DNA of 64,000 nt, taken from the NCBI GenBank assembly GCA_947501355.1, contig CANMVA010000001.1, positions 1,124,001-1,188,000 on the forward strand, read 5' to 3'. Made by a program: the position numbers and the translations under genes. Shown piece after piece: positions 1 to 8,360 of the stretch. The notes below the pieces were generated by a model. That model saw only the letters and a program-made list of their open reading frames with translations. It made no database searches and was not told where the DNA came from. Position 1 is the first letter of the stretch. Each line of letters opens with the position of its first letter. The DNA comes from an uncultured Paracoccaceae bacterium (GTDB lineage Bacteria; Pseudomonadota; Alphaproteobacteria; Rhodobacterales; Rhodobacteraceae).

Positions 1-693
1 CTGATCGAGATTTGCCACCAACTGGGCATACGCTTCATGCAGCTGACCTATAACAACCAATCGCTGCTGGCGACGGGCTGTTATGAGGATGAAGACACCG
101 GGCTGACACGGTTCGGCAAGCAAGCCGTGGCGGAGATGAACCGCGTGGGCCTTGTTGTGGATATGAGCCATACGGCGGATCGCTCGACCCTTGAGGCGAT
201 TGAGCACTCCAGCCGCCCCATCGCAATCACCCATGCCAATCCGGCGTGGTGGCACGCAGCAAGGCGCAATAAATCTGATGAGGTGTTGCGGGCGTTGACG
301 GGCCGCGGCGGAATGCTGGGGTTTTCGGTCTATCCGCACCATCTGAGAGGCGGCGGCGACTGCACGTTGGACGACTTTTGCGCCATGATCGCAGAGGCGG
401 CCTCGCGCTACGGCACTGAACATCTGGGGATCGGAACGGACCTGTGTCAGGACCAGCCCGACAGCGTTGTCGAATGGATGCGCGTCGGGCGGTGGAGCAA
501 AGAGATCGACTATGGCGAGGGCTCTGCCGATAATGCCGGGTTCCCGCCGATGCCCGACTGGTTCAACGACAATCGCGATTTCGGCAATATCCGAGAGGGG
601 CTGTTGCGCGCAGGCTTCTCAGAGCCGGAGGCAGACGGTATCATGGGAGGCAACTGGCTTCACTTCTATGAGGAAAGTTTCGGCCCCGCATGA
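1..693 (+). CDS. Membrane dipeptidase-type peptidase M19, 3' part
   Basis: Only the C-terminal 230 residues are present; the reading frame is already open at base 1. The sequence matches the peptidase M19 (renal/membrane dipeptidase) family, a binuclear zinc TIM-barrel enzyme that cleaves dipeptides. Visible family marks are a VVDMSH segment (about residues 47-52 of the visible part), an ITHAN segment about 25 residues later supplying a metal-binding His, and HLGIGTD near residue 142. The stop overlaps the next start in ATGA, so translation is probably coupled. In pseudomonads and roseobacters M19 homologues sit in dimethylglycine/betaine catabolism clusters, and the DUF3726 gene just downstream fits that setting, but the cluster's catabolic genes are outside this window. 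The family call is firm; substrate is unknown. Confidence 0.9.
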   Translation: MIEICHQLGIRFMQLTYNNQSLLATGCYEDEDTGLTRFGKQAVAEMNRVGLVVDMSHTADRSTLEAIEHSSRPIAITHANPAWWHAARRNKSDEVLRALTGRGGMLGFSVYPHHLRGGGDCTLDDFCAMIAEAASRYGTEHLGIGTDLCQDQPDSVVEWMRVGRWSKEIDYGEGSADNAGFPPMPDWFNDNRDFGNIREGLLRAGFSEPEADGIMGGNWLHFYEESFGPA

Positions 694-2339
694 GAGACCT
701 GCCCGATATCCCCCAGCTTGATCTGCGCCCGCCTGCGCAGGTGATGCGCTTGGCGCGGATGGGGGCGAGCTTCCCGACGCGGCTGTCCTTTCTGCGCACG
801 CTCCTGCGGCGTCTGGGGGCGGAAGGGGCGCACGTGACGCGGCCGGTTTGGGAGATATCGCCGGACGGGTTTGGCCATGCCGTCTACTCGATCCCGCTGG
901 GCGGGCATGTCTATTCGCTGGTTGCGGTATCCACCGATCTGCCTGCTGATCAACGCTCTGACCGGGTCATCGCGGAGGCGTGGGACACCGCCTATGTACT
1001 TTACGACGGCGTGCCTGACGCGGGCGAGATCGCCCGCATCGTTGCCAATGCGCCCTTGCAAGAGGCCGGGCGCTTTACCGAACGTGATCTGGTGCTGAGC
1101 CGCGCCAATAAATCTGTGCGGCTTTTTAACCATGTGGTCGAACGGCTGCGCGGCGGGCATCAGCCCGACCCGGATATGATCCGCAAAATCGGCTATCTGA
1201 TGCGCACGACGGCCGTTTACGGCAATGGCAAGTTCGGCATCGCGGACCGCGCGGTGATCGAGGATCGTCCGGGTCTCTCCGGCCCGTTCATGGCCGAAAT
1301 GCTGACCGTCTGGCTGATCCGTGGCTTTACCCATGATCTGGCCGAACATGTGGGTGGGGCTGCGATGGATCGCGACCTCAAGCGTCATCTTGGGATCGGC
1401 AATGCGACAGGGCTTGGCATGGCTCCATTTCTGGTCAGCCACCCGGTCTTGCTGAACAACTGGATGCTGGTGCGCGAAACCGCGCTGGCCCGCGTGCGTG
1501 CGGTTGAGGCATTGGACGAGGCTCAGATCATGGCGCTTTACGGGCTGCTGGAACGGGTCGCGTCCCATCTGGCCGAATGGCAGGTGCCGGACCCGGAGCA
1601 TCAGGCGCGGATTGATGTGACGCGCAGCGAGTGGTTAACGGTTGCCGGTCATATGACGCCGGAGCTGTTAACCTCGCGGCGCCCGATCGACGCGTTGATC
1701 CGCTGGTCAGAGGCGCTCTCAATCGACACACAAGAGCTTCTTGTCGCGATGGTGCTTGAGCCTTTTGGCGATCTGATCGACGGTCTGACCGAGTGTATGA
1801 CCGACCCCTTTGGCACGCAGCTTGATCCGCTCATGTCTGCCTCTGACCTGCGCGCGCTGCTTGAGGCGGAGGGGGCGTGGATGCTGGCCTATGACTTCAG
1901 CACGCCGTCCGAGACCGCCCAGTTCTGGTATGTTTCCGAAGAGAAGCTGGAGCCGCGTCTGGGCGCGCGCCACAGCGAAGACGGCGCCCATCTGGAAAGC
2001 CCGCTGGACATTGCCCGTCAGGTGCAGGCCATGGCGCGCGATCTTGAAACGGCGCGCGGCACTGTAGGTGATTTCCTGCGCGCGCATCCTGAACACCGCT
2101 GTGCCGTGCGACGCGTCCAGACGCTTGCGGCGCATCCTTACGCCGAGATTCGCGAGAACCTGATTTCAGAGATGACCCACCCAATCGACATGCTGCGCTG
2201 CAAACTTGCCTTTTTCGGGGCGGCGAAATTCGACCCGAAATCAACGCTTTGGACCCGAATTGCGTTGGTCCAAGGTGCCCCCCTTGCCGATGAGTTGGGC
2301 GCCCCCGACGATTGGTGGCTCGCGAGCCTGCCCGCATGA
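690..2339 (+). CDS. Conserved protein of unknown function, 549 aa
   Basis: I do not recognise this family. The protein is 549 residues, has no signal peptide or membrane segment, and has no obvious nucleotide-binding or metal motif. It is rich in Leu, Ala, Arg and Asp/Glu and reads as a soluble, mainly helical cytoplasmic protein. Its start overlaps the dipeptidase stop (ATGA) and its stop overlaps the DUF3726 start (ATGA), so the three are almost certainly one translational unit. That coupling suggests a shared role, possibly in quaternary-amine or dimethylglycine metabolism, which is inference from neighbours only. Codon use and GC content look like those of the surrounding genes. Confidence 0.85.
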   Translation: MRDLPDIPQLDLRPPAQVMRLARMGASFPTRLSFLRTLLRRLGAEGAHVTRPVWEISPDGFGHAVYSIPLGGHVYSLVAVSTDLPADQRSDRVIAEAWDTAYVLYDGVPDAGEIARIVANAPLQEAGRFTERDLVLSRANKSVRLFNHVVERLRGGHQPDPDMIRKIGYLMRTTAVYGNGKFGIADRAVIEDRPGLSGPFMAEMLTVWLIRGFTHDLAEHVGGAAMDRDLKRHLGIGNATGLGMAPFLVSHPVLLNNWMLVRETALARVRAVEALDEAQIMALYGLLERVASHLAEWQVPDPEHQARIDVTRSEWLTVAGHMTPELLTSRRPIDALIRWSEALSIDTQELLVAMVLEPFGDLIDGLTECMTDPFGTQLDPLMSASDLRALLEAEGAWMLAYDFSTPSETAQFWYVSEEKLEPRLGARHSEDGAHLESPLDIARQVQAMARDLETARGTVGDFLRAHPEHRCAVRRVQTLAAHPYAEIRENLISEMTHPIDMLRCKLAFFGAAKFDPKSTLWTRIALVQGAPLADELGAPDDWWLASLPA

Positions 2340-2812
2340 TCCCGTCCGTGGCCGAGCTTCAGGCGAGCCTTCTTAAAGCAGGCCGCGGCCTTGGGTTGCC
2401 CTTGGGTGTTGCCGAAGACATCGCCTCCGCCGCGCCCTTTATCCTCGCCTCAGACGAGCTGAACGAGACGCTGGCCCAGCTTCTTCGCGAAATGGAAAGC
2501 GGTCACGTCACAGCGGTGATTGAGGCCATTGATAAAGCGCTCTGCGAAGGCCAATCAGAGATTGCCGACAGTCGCGCGGCCCGCGCGCTTGTCGCCTCAG
2601 CTGGGTGGTGCGCGCAGCGGGTCGTGATCCTCAAGGGCGGGCAGGTGACGGCAGGCGCGCCCGCGCAAATTGCCAAACCGATCCCGCGTCGCAAGATGGT
2701 GGATGATGGCCTTTGGGACCAGCTTCAAACCTTCGCCGCCCGCACCTATGTGCCTGCGACAGCGGCTTCGCGCGAAAAGGGCGCGGGCGCGGGTCTGACC
2801 GATAACGATTAA
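2336..2812 (+). CDS. DUF3726 family protein
   Basis: This is a 158-residue protein. The start at 2336 is chosen because it overlaps the previous stop in ATGA; an upstream in-frame start lies inside the preceding gene. The N-terminus ([20 protein letters not shown], residues 2-21, followed by [11 protein letters not shown]) fits the DUF3726 pattern of an AARGAG-like, AEE-like helical segment. Function is unknown. Members commonly lie beside M19 dipeptidases and dimethylglycine demethylation genes, which agrees with the arrangement here. The stop overlaps that of convergent prs by four bases (TTAA). Confidence 0.72.
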   Translation: MIPSVAELQASLLKAGRGLGLPLGVAEDIASAAPFILASDELNETLAQLLREMESGHVTAVIEAIDKALCEGQSEIADSRAARALVASAGWCAQRVVILKGGQVTAGAPAQIAKPIPRRKMVDDGLWDQLQTFAARTYVPATAASREKGAGAGLTDND

Positions 2813-3822
2813 CCTTGGTAAAGGCCCTCGTAGATCGGCCCAAGCGTGTTCGTCTCAAAAAGCGACGACACGCTGGTGCCGTTCCAGATGTTCAGGATAG
2901 CCTGTGCAAACATCGGGGCTGTCGGCACGATGCGGATGTTCTTGCAGCTCTTGACCGCTTCTGTCGGCTGGATTGAGTCTGTGATCACAAGCGATTTCAT
3001 CACCGATTTGCTGACGCGCTCGACCGCCGGGCCGGACATGACGCCATGGGTGATGTAGCTGTGCACTTCGGTGGCACCGGCCCCCATCAGCACCTCGGCT
3101 GCTTTGCAAAGCGTGCCGGCTGTGTCGCACATGTCGTCCACGATGATGCAGCGCTTACCGGTCACATCGCCGATCACCGTCATCTCGGCCACTTCGCCCG
3201 CTTTTTCGCGGCGTTTATCCACGATGGCAAGCGGCGCGCCGATGCGCTGCGCCAACTCGCGGGCACGGGCCACGCCGCCCACATCCGGCGAGATCACCAT
3301 CACATCGTCCATCGATCCGAAGGTCGATTTGATATCCAGCGCAAAGATCGGCGCGGCATAGAGGTTATCGACCGGGATATCGAAAAAGCCCTGAATTTGC
3401 GCGGCATGCAGATCCATCGTTAGAACGCGCTCGATCCCGGCCTCAACGATCATATTCGCCACCAGCTTGGCTGAAATCGGCGTGCGGGCCTTGGTGCGGC
3501 GATCCTGACGGGCATAGCCGAAATAGGGGATCACAGCCGTGATGCGCGCGGCGGACGAGCGTTTGAGCGCATCCGACATGATCAGCAATTCCATCAGGTT
3601 ATCGTTGGCCGGGTTCGAGGTGGGCTGGATAATGAACATATCCTCGCCGCGCACATTCTCGAATACTTCTACAAAGATCTCTTGATCGTTAAACCGCTCA
3701 ACCCGTGCATCCACCAGTTCCACATTCACCCCGCGATGCATCGACATCCGGCGGGCGACAGCCTGTGACAAGGGACGGTTTGCGTTGCCGGAAATCAGTT
3801 TCGGCTCAACGATACTAGGCAT
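2809..3822 (-). CDS. prs: Ribose-phosphate pyrophosphokinase
   Basis: PRPP synthase makes 5-phosphoribosyl 1-diphosphate from ribose 5-phosphate and ATP, feeding purine, pyrimidine, His, Trp and NAD synthesis in the cytoplasm. The protein is 337 residues from the chosen ATG at 3822 (start [10 protein letters not shown]); a longer frame reaches 3990 but its extra 56 residues resemble no family member. Clear marks are RFNDQE (43-48), the YFGYARQDR catalytic loop (100-108), [12 protein letters not shown] (136-147) and the PRPP loop [12 protein letters not shown] (226-237). It is slightly longer than the usual 310-320 residues because of a short insertion and N-terminal tail, as in other alphaproteobacteria. 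It is convergent with the DUF3726 gene and divergent from the isomerase gene. Confidence 0.96.
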   Translation of the reverse strand: MPSIVEPKLISGNANRPLSQAVARRMSMHRGVNVELVDARVERFNDQEIFVEVFENVRGEDMFIIQPTSNPANDNLMELLIMSDALKRSSAARITAVIPYFGYARQDRRTKARTPISAKLVANMIVEAGIERVLTMDLHAAQIQGFFDIPVDNLYAAPIFALDIKSTFGSMDDVMVISPDVGGVARARELAQRIGAPLAIVDKRREKAGEVAEMTVIGDVTGKRCIIVDDMCDTAGTLCKAAEVLMGAGATEVHSYITHGVMSGPAVERVSKSVMKSLVITDSIQPTEAVKSCKNIRIVPTAPMFAQAILNIWNGTSVSSLFETNTLGPIYEGLYQG

Positions 3823-3929
3823 ATGGAAGGGTCCCCCGGGGCTTTCGGTCTGTGACAGAATCGTGACGTTGACACCCCCTACCATGGGTCTAGGCTGCCG
3901 CAAAGATTTGCCATGCGCGGGAGGCACAA

Positions 3930-4529
3930 ATGGCCCATATCGACTACTATTTCGCAACAATTTCGCCCTATACCTACCTCGCTGGCACAAGGTTGGAGGA
4001 GGTCGCGGCCAAGCATGGCGCGACGATCACCTACAAACCGCTGGACATCATGCAACTGTTCGGGCGCACGGGCGGGACACCACCGAAGGATCGCCACCCG
4101 AACCGTCAGGAATGGCGGCTTCAGGAAATGGCGCGCCAGTCGAAAAAGACGGGGCTTCCGCTGAATATCAAACCGGCGCATTGGCCGACGAACATGGCGC
4201 CCTCTGCCTATGCCATCATTGCCGCGCAAGAGGCGGGCGGGGGTGATCTGGGCACGCTGGTGCATGGTCTGACTTCGGCCTGTTGGGCAGGCGAAAAGGA
4301 TATCGCGCAGGATGATGTCATCAAGGACTGCCTGAGTGCGGCAGGCTTTGATCCTTCGCTGGCGGATAGTGGCCTGCTGCAAGGGGCCGAGATTTATGGC
4401 CGCAACCTTGAGGATGCCGTCGCCGCGGGCGCGTTCGGCGCGCCGTTCTACATCACTGATACCGATCAGCGCTTCTGGGGACAGGATCGGATCGAGGATC
4501 TGGACGCCTATCTGGGCGGCACGCTCTAG
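3930..4529 (+). CDS. 2-hydroxychromene-2-carboxylate isomerase family protein (DsbA-like fold)
   Basis: This is a 199-residue member of the HCCA isomerase/kappa-class glutathione transferase family, a thioredoxin-fold group that isomerises chromene carboxylates with glutathione in aromatic degradation. Visible features are the N-terminal beta strand [14 protein letters not shown] (4-17), in which the Ser at residue 12 takes the catalytic position, the helix-rich middle, and [20 protein letters not shown] near the C-terminus. No aromatic-degradation genes are nearby, so the real substrate is unknown. A GGGAGG Shine-Dalgarno lies eight bases ahead of the ATG. The next gene starts two bases after its stop. 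Confidence 0.9.
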   Translation: MAHIDYYFATISPYTYLAGTRLEEVAAKHGATITYKPLDIMQLFGRTGGTPPKDRHPNRQEWRLQEMARQSKKTGLPLNIKPAHWPTNMAPSAYAIIAAQEAGGGDLGTLVHGLTSACWAGEKDIAQDDVIKDCLSAAGFDPSLADSGLLQGAEIYGRNLEDAVAAGAFGAPFYITDTDQRFWGQDRIEDLDAYLGGTL

Positions 4530-4531
4530 GG

Positions 4532-5338
4532 GTGCCCCGCGATCTTCGGGCGGGGGTATCGGTCAATTGGGCGCGCTACGGCGAGGACGGCCATGACACC
4601 CTGCTCATCCACTGTTCTCTTGCGCATCAGGGCGCATGGGCGCCCCTTGCGGCCAGGGCCCGCCTGAACGCGCTCGCCTTTGACATGCCTGGCCATGGTC
4701 GCAGCGCGGACTGGGACGGCGTAACCGACTATCAGAGCCAAACCATGCAGATCGCGCACAGCTTTTGCGCGGCCCCACTGCATGTCATCGGGCATTCCTT
4801 CGGGGCCACTGTCGCGCTCCGCCTCGCGTTGGAGCACCTGGCTCAGGTGCGGTCGCTTGTCCTGATCGAACCGGTCTTTTTTGCCGCCGCACATGGCACG
4901 CCCGAGCACGCCGCCTATGAAGCGGCCTTTGCCCCGTTTGTCACCGCGGTTACAGTGGGGGATCGCCCTGAAGCCGCCCGGCTTTTTACGGATATCTGGG
5001 GCACGGGCGCGCCATGGGACAGCCTGCCTGCCAATCAGCGCCGCGCCCTTACCGACCGCATCCATCTGATCCCTGCAGGCGCGCCTGCGATCAATGACGA
5101 CAACGCGGCTCAACTTGCCCCCGGTCGCCTTGAGACCCTTGATATTCCGGTACTTTTGCTGCGTGGCGACCAGTCCCATCCCGTCACAGCCGCCATCAAT
5201 GCGCGCCTTGCAAACCGTTTGCCAAACGCAACGCAGCGCGTCATCGCAGGTGCTGGCCATATGGGGCCGCTGACCCACCCCGCCGTTTTTGCAGAGCATA
5301 TCAACCACTTTCGCGCGCAAAACACCGCGCGGGCATAG
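4532..5338 (+). CDS. Alpha/beta hydrolase
   Basis: This 268-residue alpha/beta-fold hydrolase starts at a GTG two bases after the isomerase stop, so the two are probably co-transcribed. It carries DMPGHGRS (51-58), the nucleophile elbow GHSFG (87-91, Ser89), an LLLRGDQSHPV acid-strand segment, and GAGHMGP containing the likely catalytic His. No signal peptide is present, so it should be cytoplasmic. The substrate cannot be read from the sequence; esters, C-C bonds and lactones are all possible for this fold. One copy of the dispersed intergenic repeat follows its stop. Confidence 0.88.
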   Translation: MPRDLRAGVSVNWARYGEDGHDTLLIHCSLAHQGAWAPLAARARLNALAFDMPGHGRSADWDGVTDYQSQTMQIAHSFCAAPLHVIGHSFGATVALRLALEHLAQVRSLVLIEPVFFAAAHGTPEHAAYEAAFAPFVTAVTVGDRPEAARLFTDIWGTGAPWDSLPANQRRALTDRIHLIPAGAPAINDDNAAQLAPGRLETLDIPVLLLRGDQSHPVTAAINARLANRLPNATQRVIAGAGHMGPLTHPAVFAEHINHFRAQNTARA

Positions 5339-5352
5339 GCGCAACCGGTCCG

Positions 5353-5386
5353 TTTCGCTTTTTCCAACTATCCTCGCCGAAGGCGG
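5353..5386 (-). repeat. Dispersed intergenic repeat, copy 1
   Basis: On the minus strand this reads CCTTCGGCGAGGATA followed by a spacer and AAAAAGCGAAA. It shares the pattern (C)TTCGGCGAGGATATTTG..AAAAAGCGAAAG with copies near 9376, 12710, 32895, 40650 and 40711. It lies between the alpha/beta hydrolase gene and the YcgN-like gene, immediately beyond both coding ends. Confidence 0.6.
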
Positions 5387-5393
5387 CGCGACC

Positions 5394-5873
5394 TCAGCCC
5401 TTCGGCTCGTCGATGATATGGTCTTCCCACTCCTCCTCCGGCACCTCAAACTCCGGCACGGTCCACCCTTGAACCGAGACGCCCGCGTCATGCACGCTTT
5501 GCGGATTGCCTGAAATCAGCGGGTGCCAGTCATAAAGCGCCTTGCCTTCATGCAGCAGCCGGTAGGCGCAGGTCTCAGGCATCCAATAGGCGATATCGGG
5601 CAGGGTCTTGGGCGACAGCTGCACACATTCGGGCACGAATTGCAGACGGATGTCATATTGCGCGCAGCGGCAGGTCTGATCGTCCAGCAGGCGGCAAGCG
5701 ACACGGGTCAGGGCGACTTCCTGGGTGTCCTCGTCTTCCAGCTTGTTCAGACAGCACTTGCCACAGCCATCGCAGAGGGCTTCCCATTCCTTAGACGTCA
5801 GGTTCTTCAGCGGAACGCGTTCCCAAAAACGCGCGCGCAGGCCGTCGCGCTGGATCGGGTCTTTGAAGCTCAT
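5394..5873 (-). CDS. YcgN family cysteine cluster protein (UPF0260)
   Basis: The 159-residue protein belongs to the YcgN/UPF0260 family, recognised by its cysteine pattern: C34, C37, C40 and C41 (CDGCGKCC), then C60, C68, C70 and C83. The cysteines suggest a zinc or iron-sulfur site; no biochemical role is established. The start overlaps the ribF stop by four bases (ATGA), so it is the last gene of the minus-strand run from the HAD hydrolase through maoC and ribF. Length is normal for the family. Confidence 0.9.
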   Translation of the reverse strand: MSFKDPIQRDGLRARFWERVPLKNLTSKEWEALCDGCGKCCLNKLEDEDTQEVALTRVACRLLDDQTCRCAQYDIRLQFVPECVQLSPKTLPDIAYWMPETCAYRLLHEGKALYDWHPLISGNPQSVHDAGVSVQGWTVPEFEVPEEEWEDHIIDEPKG

Positions 5874-6802
5874 TCAAGGAGCGTTCGGGCGCGGTCGCAA
5901 TCGGCCCCCATCTGCGCCACCAACGCATCCACCCCGTCGAATTTCATCTCAGGGCGCAGGAAGTCGACCAGGGCGACCGACAGATGCGCCCCATAGAGGT
6001 CCCCTTTGAAATCAAAGAGAAACGTCTCGCAATTTGGCACGTTCTCGCCAAACATGGGCCGCACGCCGATAGAGCTGGCACCGATATAGCTGCCCTGATG
6101 CGGGCCGCTGAGAACATCGACACGCACGGCGTAGACGCCGAATTTGGGCGGGTGCAGCCCCGTGATCGACATGTTCGCCGTGGGGTAGCCCAAATGCCGA
6201 CCGCGCTGATCGCCGCGGATCACTTCGCCCTCAATACGGTGGTAGTGGCCCAGCATTTTGGCGGCATCACCGGTTCGTCCATCGGACAGCGCATCGCGGA
6301 TATTCGTGGACGAGATATGACCGTGATCGCCTTGAACCAGATCGGCAATCGTGACGCCAAAGCCCATCTCGGCGCCGAAGGTTTCGAGCATATCGGAGGT
6401 GCCGGCCCGGCCTTTGCCAAAGCAAAAATCGCGCCCTACCACGATGTGTTTCAAACCCAGCGCATCCGCGATGATATCTTGGGCAAACTCGCGGGCGGTC
6501 AGGCTGGAAAGACGCGCGTTAAAGCTGATCTCGTAAAGCCGTTCGACGCCCAGTTTCTCCAGACGGTTCGCTTTGGCTTCTGCATTCATCAGCCGGAAAG
6601 GCGGGGCATCCTTGGCAAAAAACTCGCGTGGATGGGGCTCAAAGGTCATTACGCCGAGCGGGGCGTTGATGTCTTGTCCAGCCTTGCGGGCGATGTCGAT
6701 GACAGCTTGATGGCCCAGGTGGACGCCGTCAAAATTGCCAATCGCGGCGCTGGCGCCGCGATCCTGGGGGTCTACGAACTGGATGTCCCGGATGATCCGC
6801 AT
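5870..6802 (-). CDS. ribF: Bifunctional riboflavin kinase / FAD synthetase
   Basis: The 310-residue enzyme phosphorylates riboflavin to FMN and adenylylates FMN to FAD. The N-terminal nucleotidyltransferase domain shows GNFDGVHLGH (22-31), and the GRDFCFGKGRAG segment follows near residue 140. The C-terminal riboflavin kinase domain shows GEVIRGDQRGRHLGYPTANM (about 190-210) and ends in a family-like segment covering SVALVDFLRPEMKFD. The ATG at 6802 lies 39 bases beyond the maoC stop, and the stop overlaps the YcgN-like gene. The order HAD hydrolase, ribF, YcgN is common in alphaproteobacteria. Confidence 0.96.
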   Translation of the reverse strand: MRIIRDIQFVDPQDRGASAAIGNFDGVHLGHQAVIDIARKAGQDINAPLGVMTFEPHPREFFAKDAPPFRLMNAEAKANRLEKLGVERLYEISFNARLSSLTAREFAQDIIADALGLKHIVVGRDFCFGKGRAGTSDMLETFGAEMGFGVTIADLVQGDHGHISSTNIRDALSDGRTGDAAKMLGHYHRIEGEVIRGDQRGRHLGYPTANMSITGLHPPKFGVYAVRVDVLSGPHQGSYIGASSIGVRPMFGENVPNCETFLFDFKGDLYGAHLSVALVDFLRPEMKFDGVDALVAQMGADCDRARTLLE

Positions 6803-6841
6803 GAAGTTGGGTTAGCGTTGCCAACCGCGGGGTGCAAGCGC

Positions 6842-7285
6842 TCAGTCGAACTTGCGAGAGGGGGCCAGAACCGTGGCTTCGCCTTTCAGCACGACCGTGT
6901 CGCCGACGGCGCAATGGGTCTCTAGCCGGACGCGGCGGCGGGAGTGGTCGATGTCGATCACTTTGACCTCGGCATAGACCATGTCACCGGGGCGCACAGG
7001 GGCCATGAATTTCAGCGATTGGCCAAGATATACGGTGCCGTGGCCGGGCAGCTGTTCACCGATGACGGCAGAGATCAGACCGGCGGTCAGCATCCCGTGG
7101 GCGATGCGCCCTTCAAAGATTGTGTCCATCGCGTAGGCGTCATCCAGATGTACCGGATTGCGATCGGTAGAGACTTCGGCAAACAGTTCGATATCGCGAT
7201 CTGTTACCTCTTTCTGGAGATAGCGGGTCATACCGATCTCAAGGTCTTCGATGCAAATTGTGCCGCGCGGTTGGTTGTCCAACAT
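6842..7285 (-). CDS. MaoC family (R)-specific enoyl-CoA hydratase
   Basis: The 147-residue protein is a single hot-dog domain MaoC/PhaJ-type hydratase, which hydrates trans-2-enoyl-CoA to (R)-3-hydroxyacyl-CoA. The catalytic signature is DRNPVH (residues 41-46), followed by IAHGMLTAGL (61-70), where a His-Gly turn completes the site. The ATG at 7285 is preferred to one 39 bases upstream because an AGGAGA ribosome site sits seven bases ahead of it and homologues begin here. Upstream is an AT-rich segment with a palindrome that could be an operator. PhaJ-type activity could supply polyhydroxyalkanoate precursors, but no pha genes are present in the window. Confidence 0.9.
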   Translation of the reverse strand: MLDNQPRGTICIEDLEIGMTRYLQKEVTDRDIELFAEVSTDRNPVHLDDAYAMDTIFEGRIAHGMLTAGLISAVIGEQLPGHGTVYLGQSLKFMAPVRPGDMVYAEVKVIDIDHSRRRVRLETHCAVGDTVVLKGEATVLAPSRKFD

Positions 7286-7305
7286 GGGTCTCTCCTGCGA
7301 ATGAC

Positions 7306-7324
7306 TTGGTAACATATATACCAA
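7306..7324. promoter_or_regulatory. Candidate operator upstream of maoC
   Basis: TTGGTA and TACCAA form six-base inverted arms around a seven-base AT-rich centre. A second TTGGTAAC lies at 7337-7344, 31 bases (three helical turns) from the first. The segment is far more AT-rich than its surroundings and sits 21 bases upstream of the maoC start. The palindrome is seen; binding by a repressor is inferred. Confidence 0.45.
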
Positions 7325-7385
7325 AGCAACTAAGATTTGGTAACTTAATTACTTTGCAATCGCAGAAAAGCAAGCAAATAGAGGG

Positions 7386-8258
7386 TCAGCGAAGGTGACC
7401 TATTGTATAAGTCGGGCTGGACATTTCCTTTTCAAGATAAGCGTTTAGCGCATCCGGGTCCGGATCGTGCGACGTTTTGGTCTCGGCGGCGGCCAGCCCG
7501 CCTGAGATGAACAAAGAATCAATATCCTCGCCCATGGCCCCTTTGATGTCGGTCAGAATGCCATCTCCGATGGCCAGAATGCTGCTGTCGGCCACGTCCG
7601 CGTCAAGGGCGGAAAGGCGGCGACGCGCCAGATCATAGATTGGCGGGTGGGGTTTGCCGAAATAGAGGCTTTCGCCCCCCATCTCGGTATAGAGCTTTGC
7701 CAGCGCGCCTGCGCACCATTCCCGTTTGTCACCGCGATCCACGACGATATCCGGGTTGGCGCAGAGCAGCTTGAGGCCCTTTTGCTTAGCATAAAGGAAG
7801 TCGGGCCGGTTTATGTCGGGGTCGGCATATGGATCTTCGGGGCCAAGGCAGACAATGCCTTCGGCTTCTTTCAATGGCACCTTCGTGATCTCGGTGGGGT
7901 CCTCCACGACCGAGATTTCCTCAAAGAAGGGCGCGTCATGCTCTTCGCCCAAGACGTAGACCTTTTGCCCCACGACACCGCGAAACATCGCCGCCCGCGC
8001 GCTGTCGCCAGAGGTTGCAATCACGTCCCACGCATCGCGGGCCACGCCGATCTCACCTAACTGGGCTTCCACGGCGAGGCGCGGACGGGGCGAGTTGGTT
8101 ACCAGCACAACCGTGCCGCCTTGCGCGCGGTAGTCTTGCAGGGCTTTGACCGCGGAGGGGAAGGGCTTGAGCCCGTCATGCACACACCCCCACAGATCGA
8201 CGAACAGCGCGTCGTAACGGGTGGAAATGTCAGACAGGGATTGGATGATCTGGGTCAT
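7386..8258 (-). CDS. HAD superfamily hydrolase, class IIA (TIGR01459 type)
   Basis: The 290-residue phosphatase belongs to the HAD IIA group (NagD/4-nitrophenylphosphatase-like, TIGR01459 subfamily). Motif I is DLWGCVHDG (21-29), where Asp21 is the expected nucleophile; motif II is TNSPR (54-58); Lys202 in FGKPHPPIYD is motif III; and GDGILTD (231-237) is motif IV. The substrate is unknown. The gene is first in a minus-strand series with maoC, ribF and YcgN, separated from maoC by a 100-base AT-rich gap. Confidence 0.92.
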   Translation of the reverse strand: MTQIIQSLSDISTRYDALFVDLWGCVHDGLKPFPSAVKALQDYRAQGGTVVLVTNSPRPRLAVEAQLGEIGVARDAWDVIATSGDSARAAMFRGVVGQKVYVLGEEHDAPFFEEISVVEDPTEITKVPLKEAEGIVCLGPEDPYADPDINRPDFLYAKQKGLKLLCANPDIVVDRGDKREWCAGALAKLYTEMGGESLYFGKPHPPIYDLARRRLSALDADVADSSILAIGDGILTDIKGAMGEDIDSLFISGGLAAAETKTSHDPDPDALNAYLEKEMSSPTYTIGHLR

Positions 8259-8310
8259 AGGGGCCTCATATTTCGAGCTTAACGCTTCATGCGCGGCTTT
8301 GATCCAAATG

Positions 8311-8335
8311 AAAAGAGCGCCCCTTCGGGACGCCC
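8311..8335 (-). terminator. Rho-independent terminator after the pyrophosphatase gene
   Basis: On the minus strand GGGCGTCCC pairs with GGGGCGCTC (nine pairs, two of them G-T) around a GAA loop and is followed by TCTTTTC. It lies 26 bases past the stop of the gene at 8361. Confidence 0.6.
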
Positions 8336-8360
8336 TTTATTCTTTCCATTGATTTGGCCC

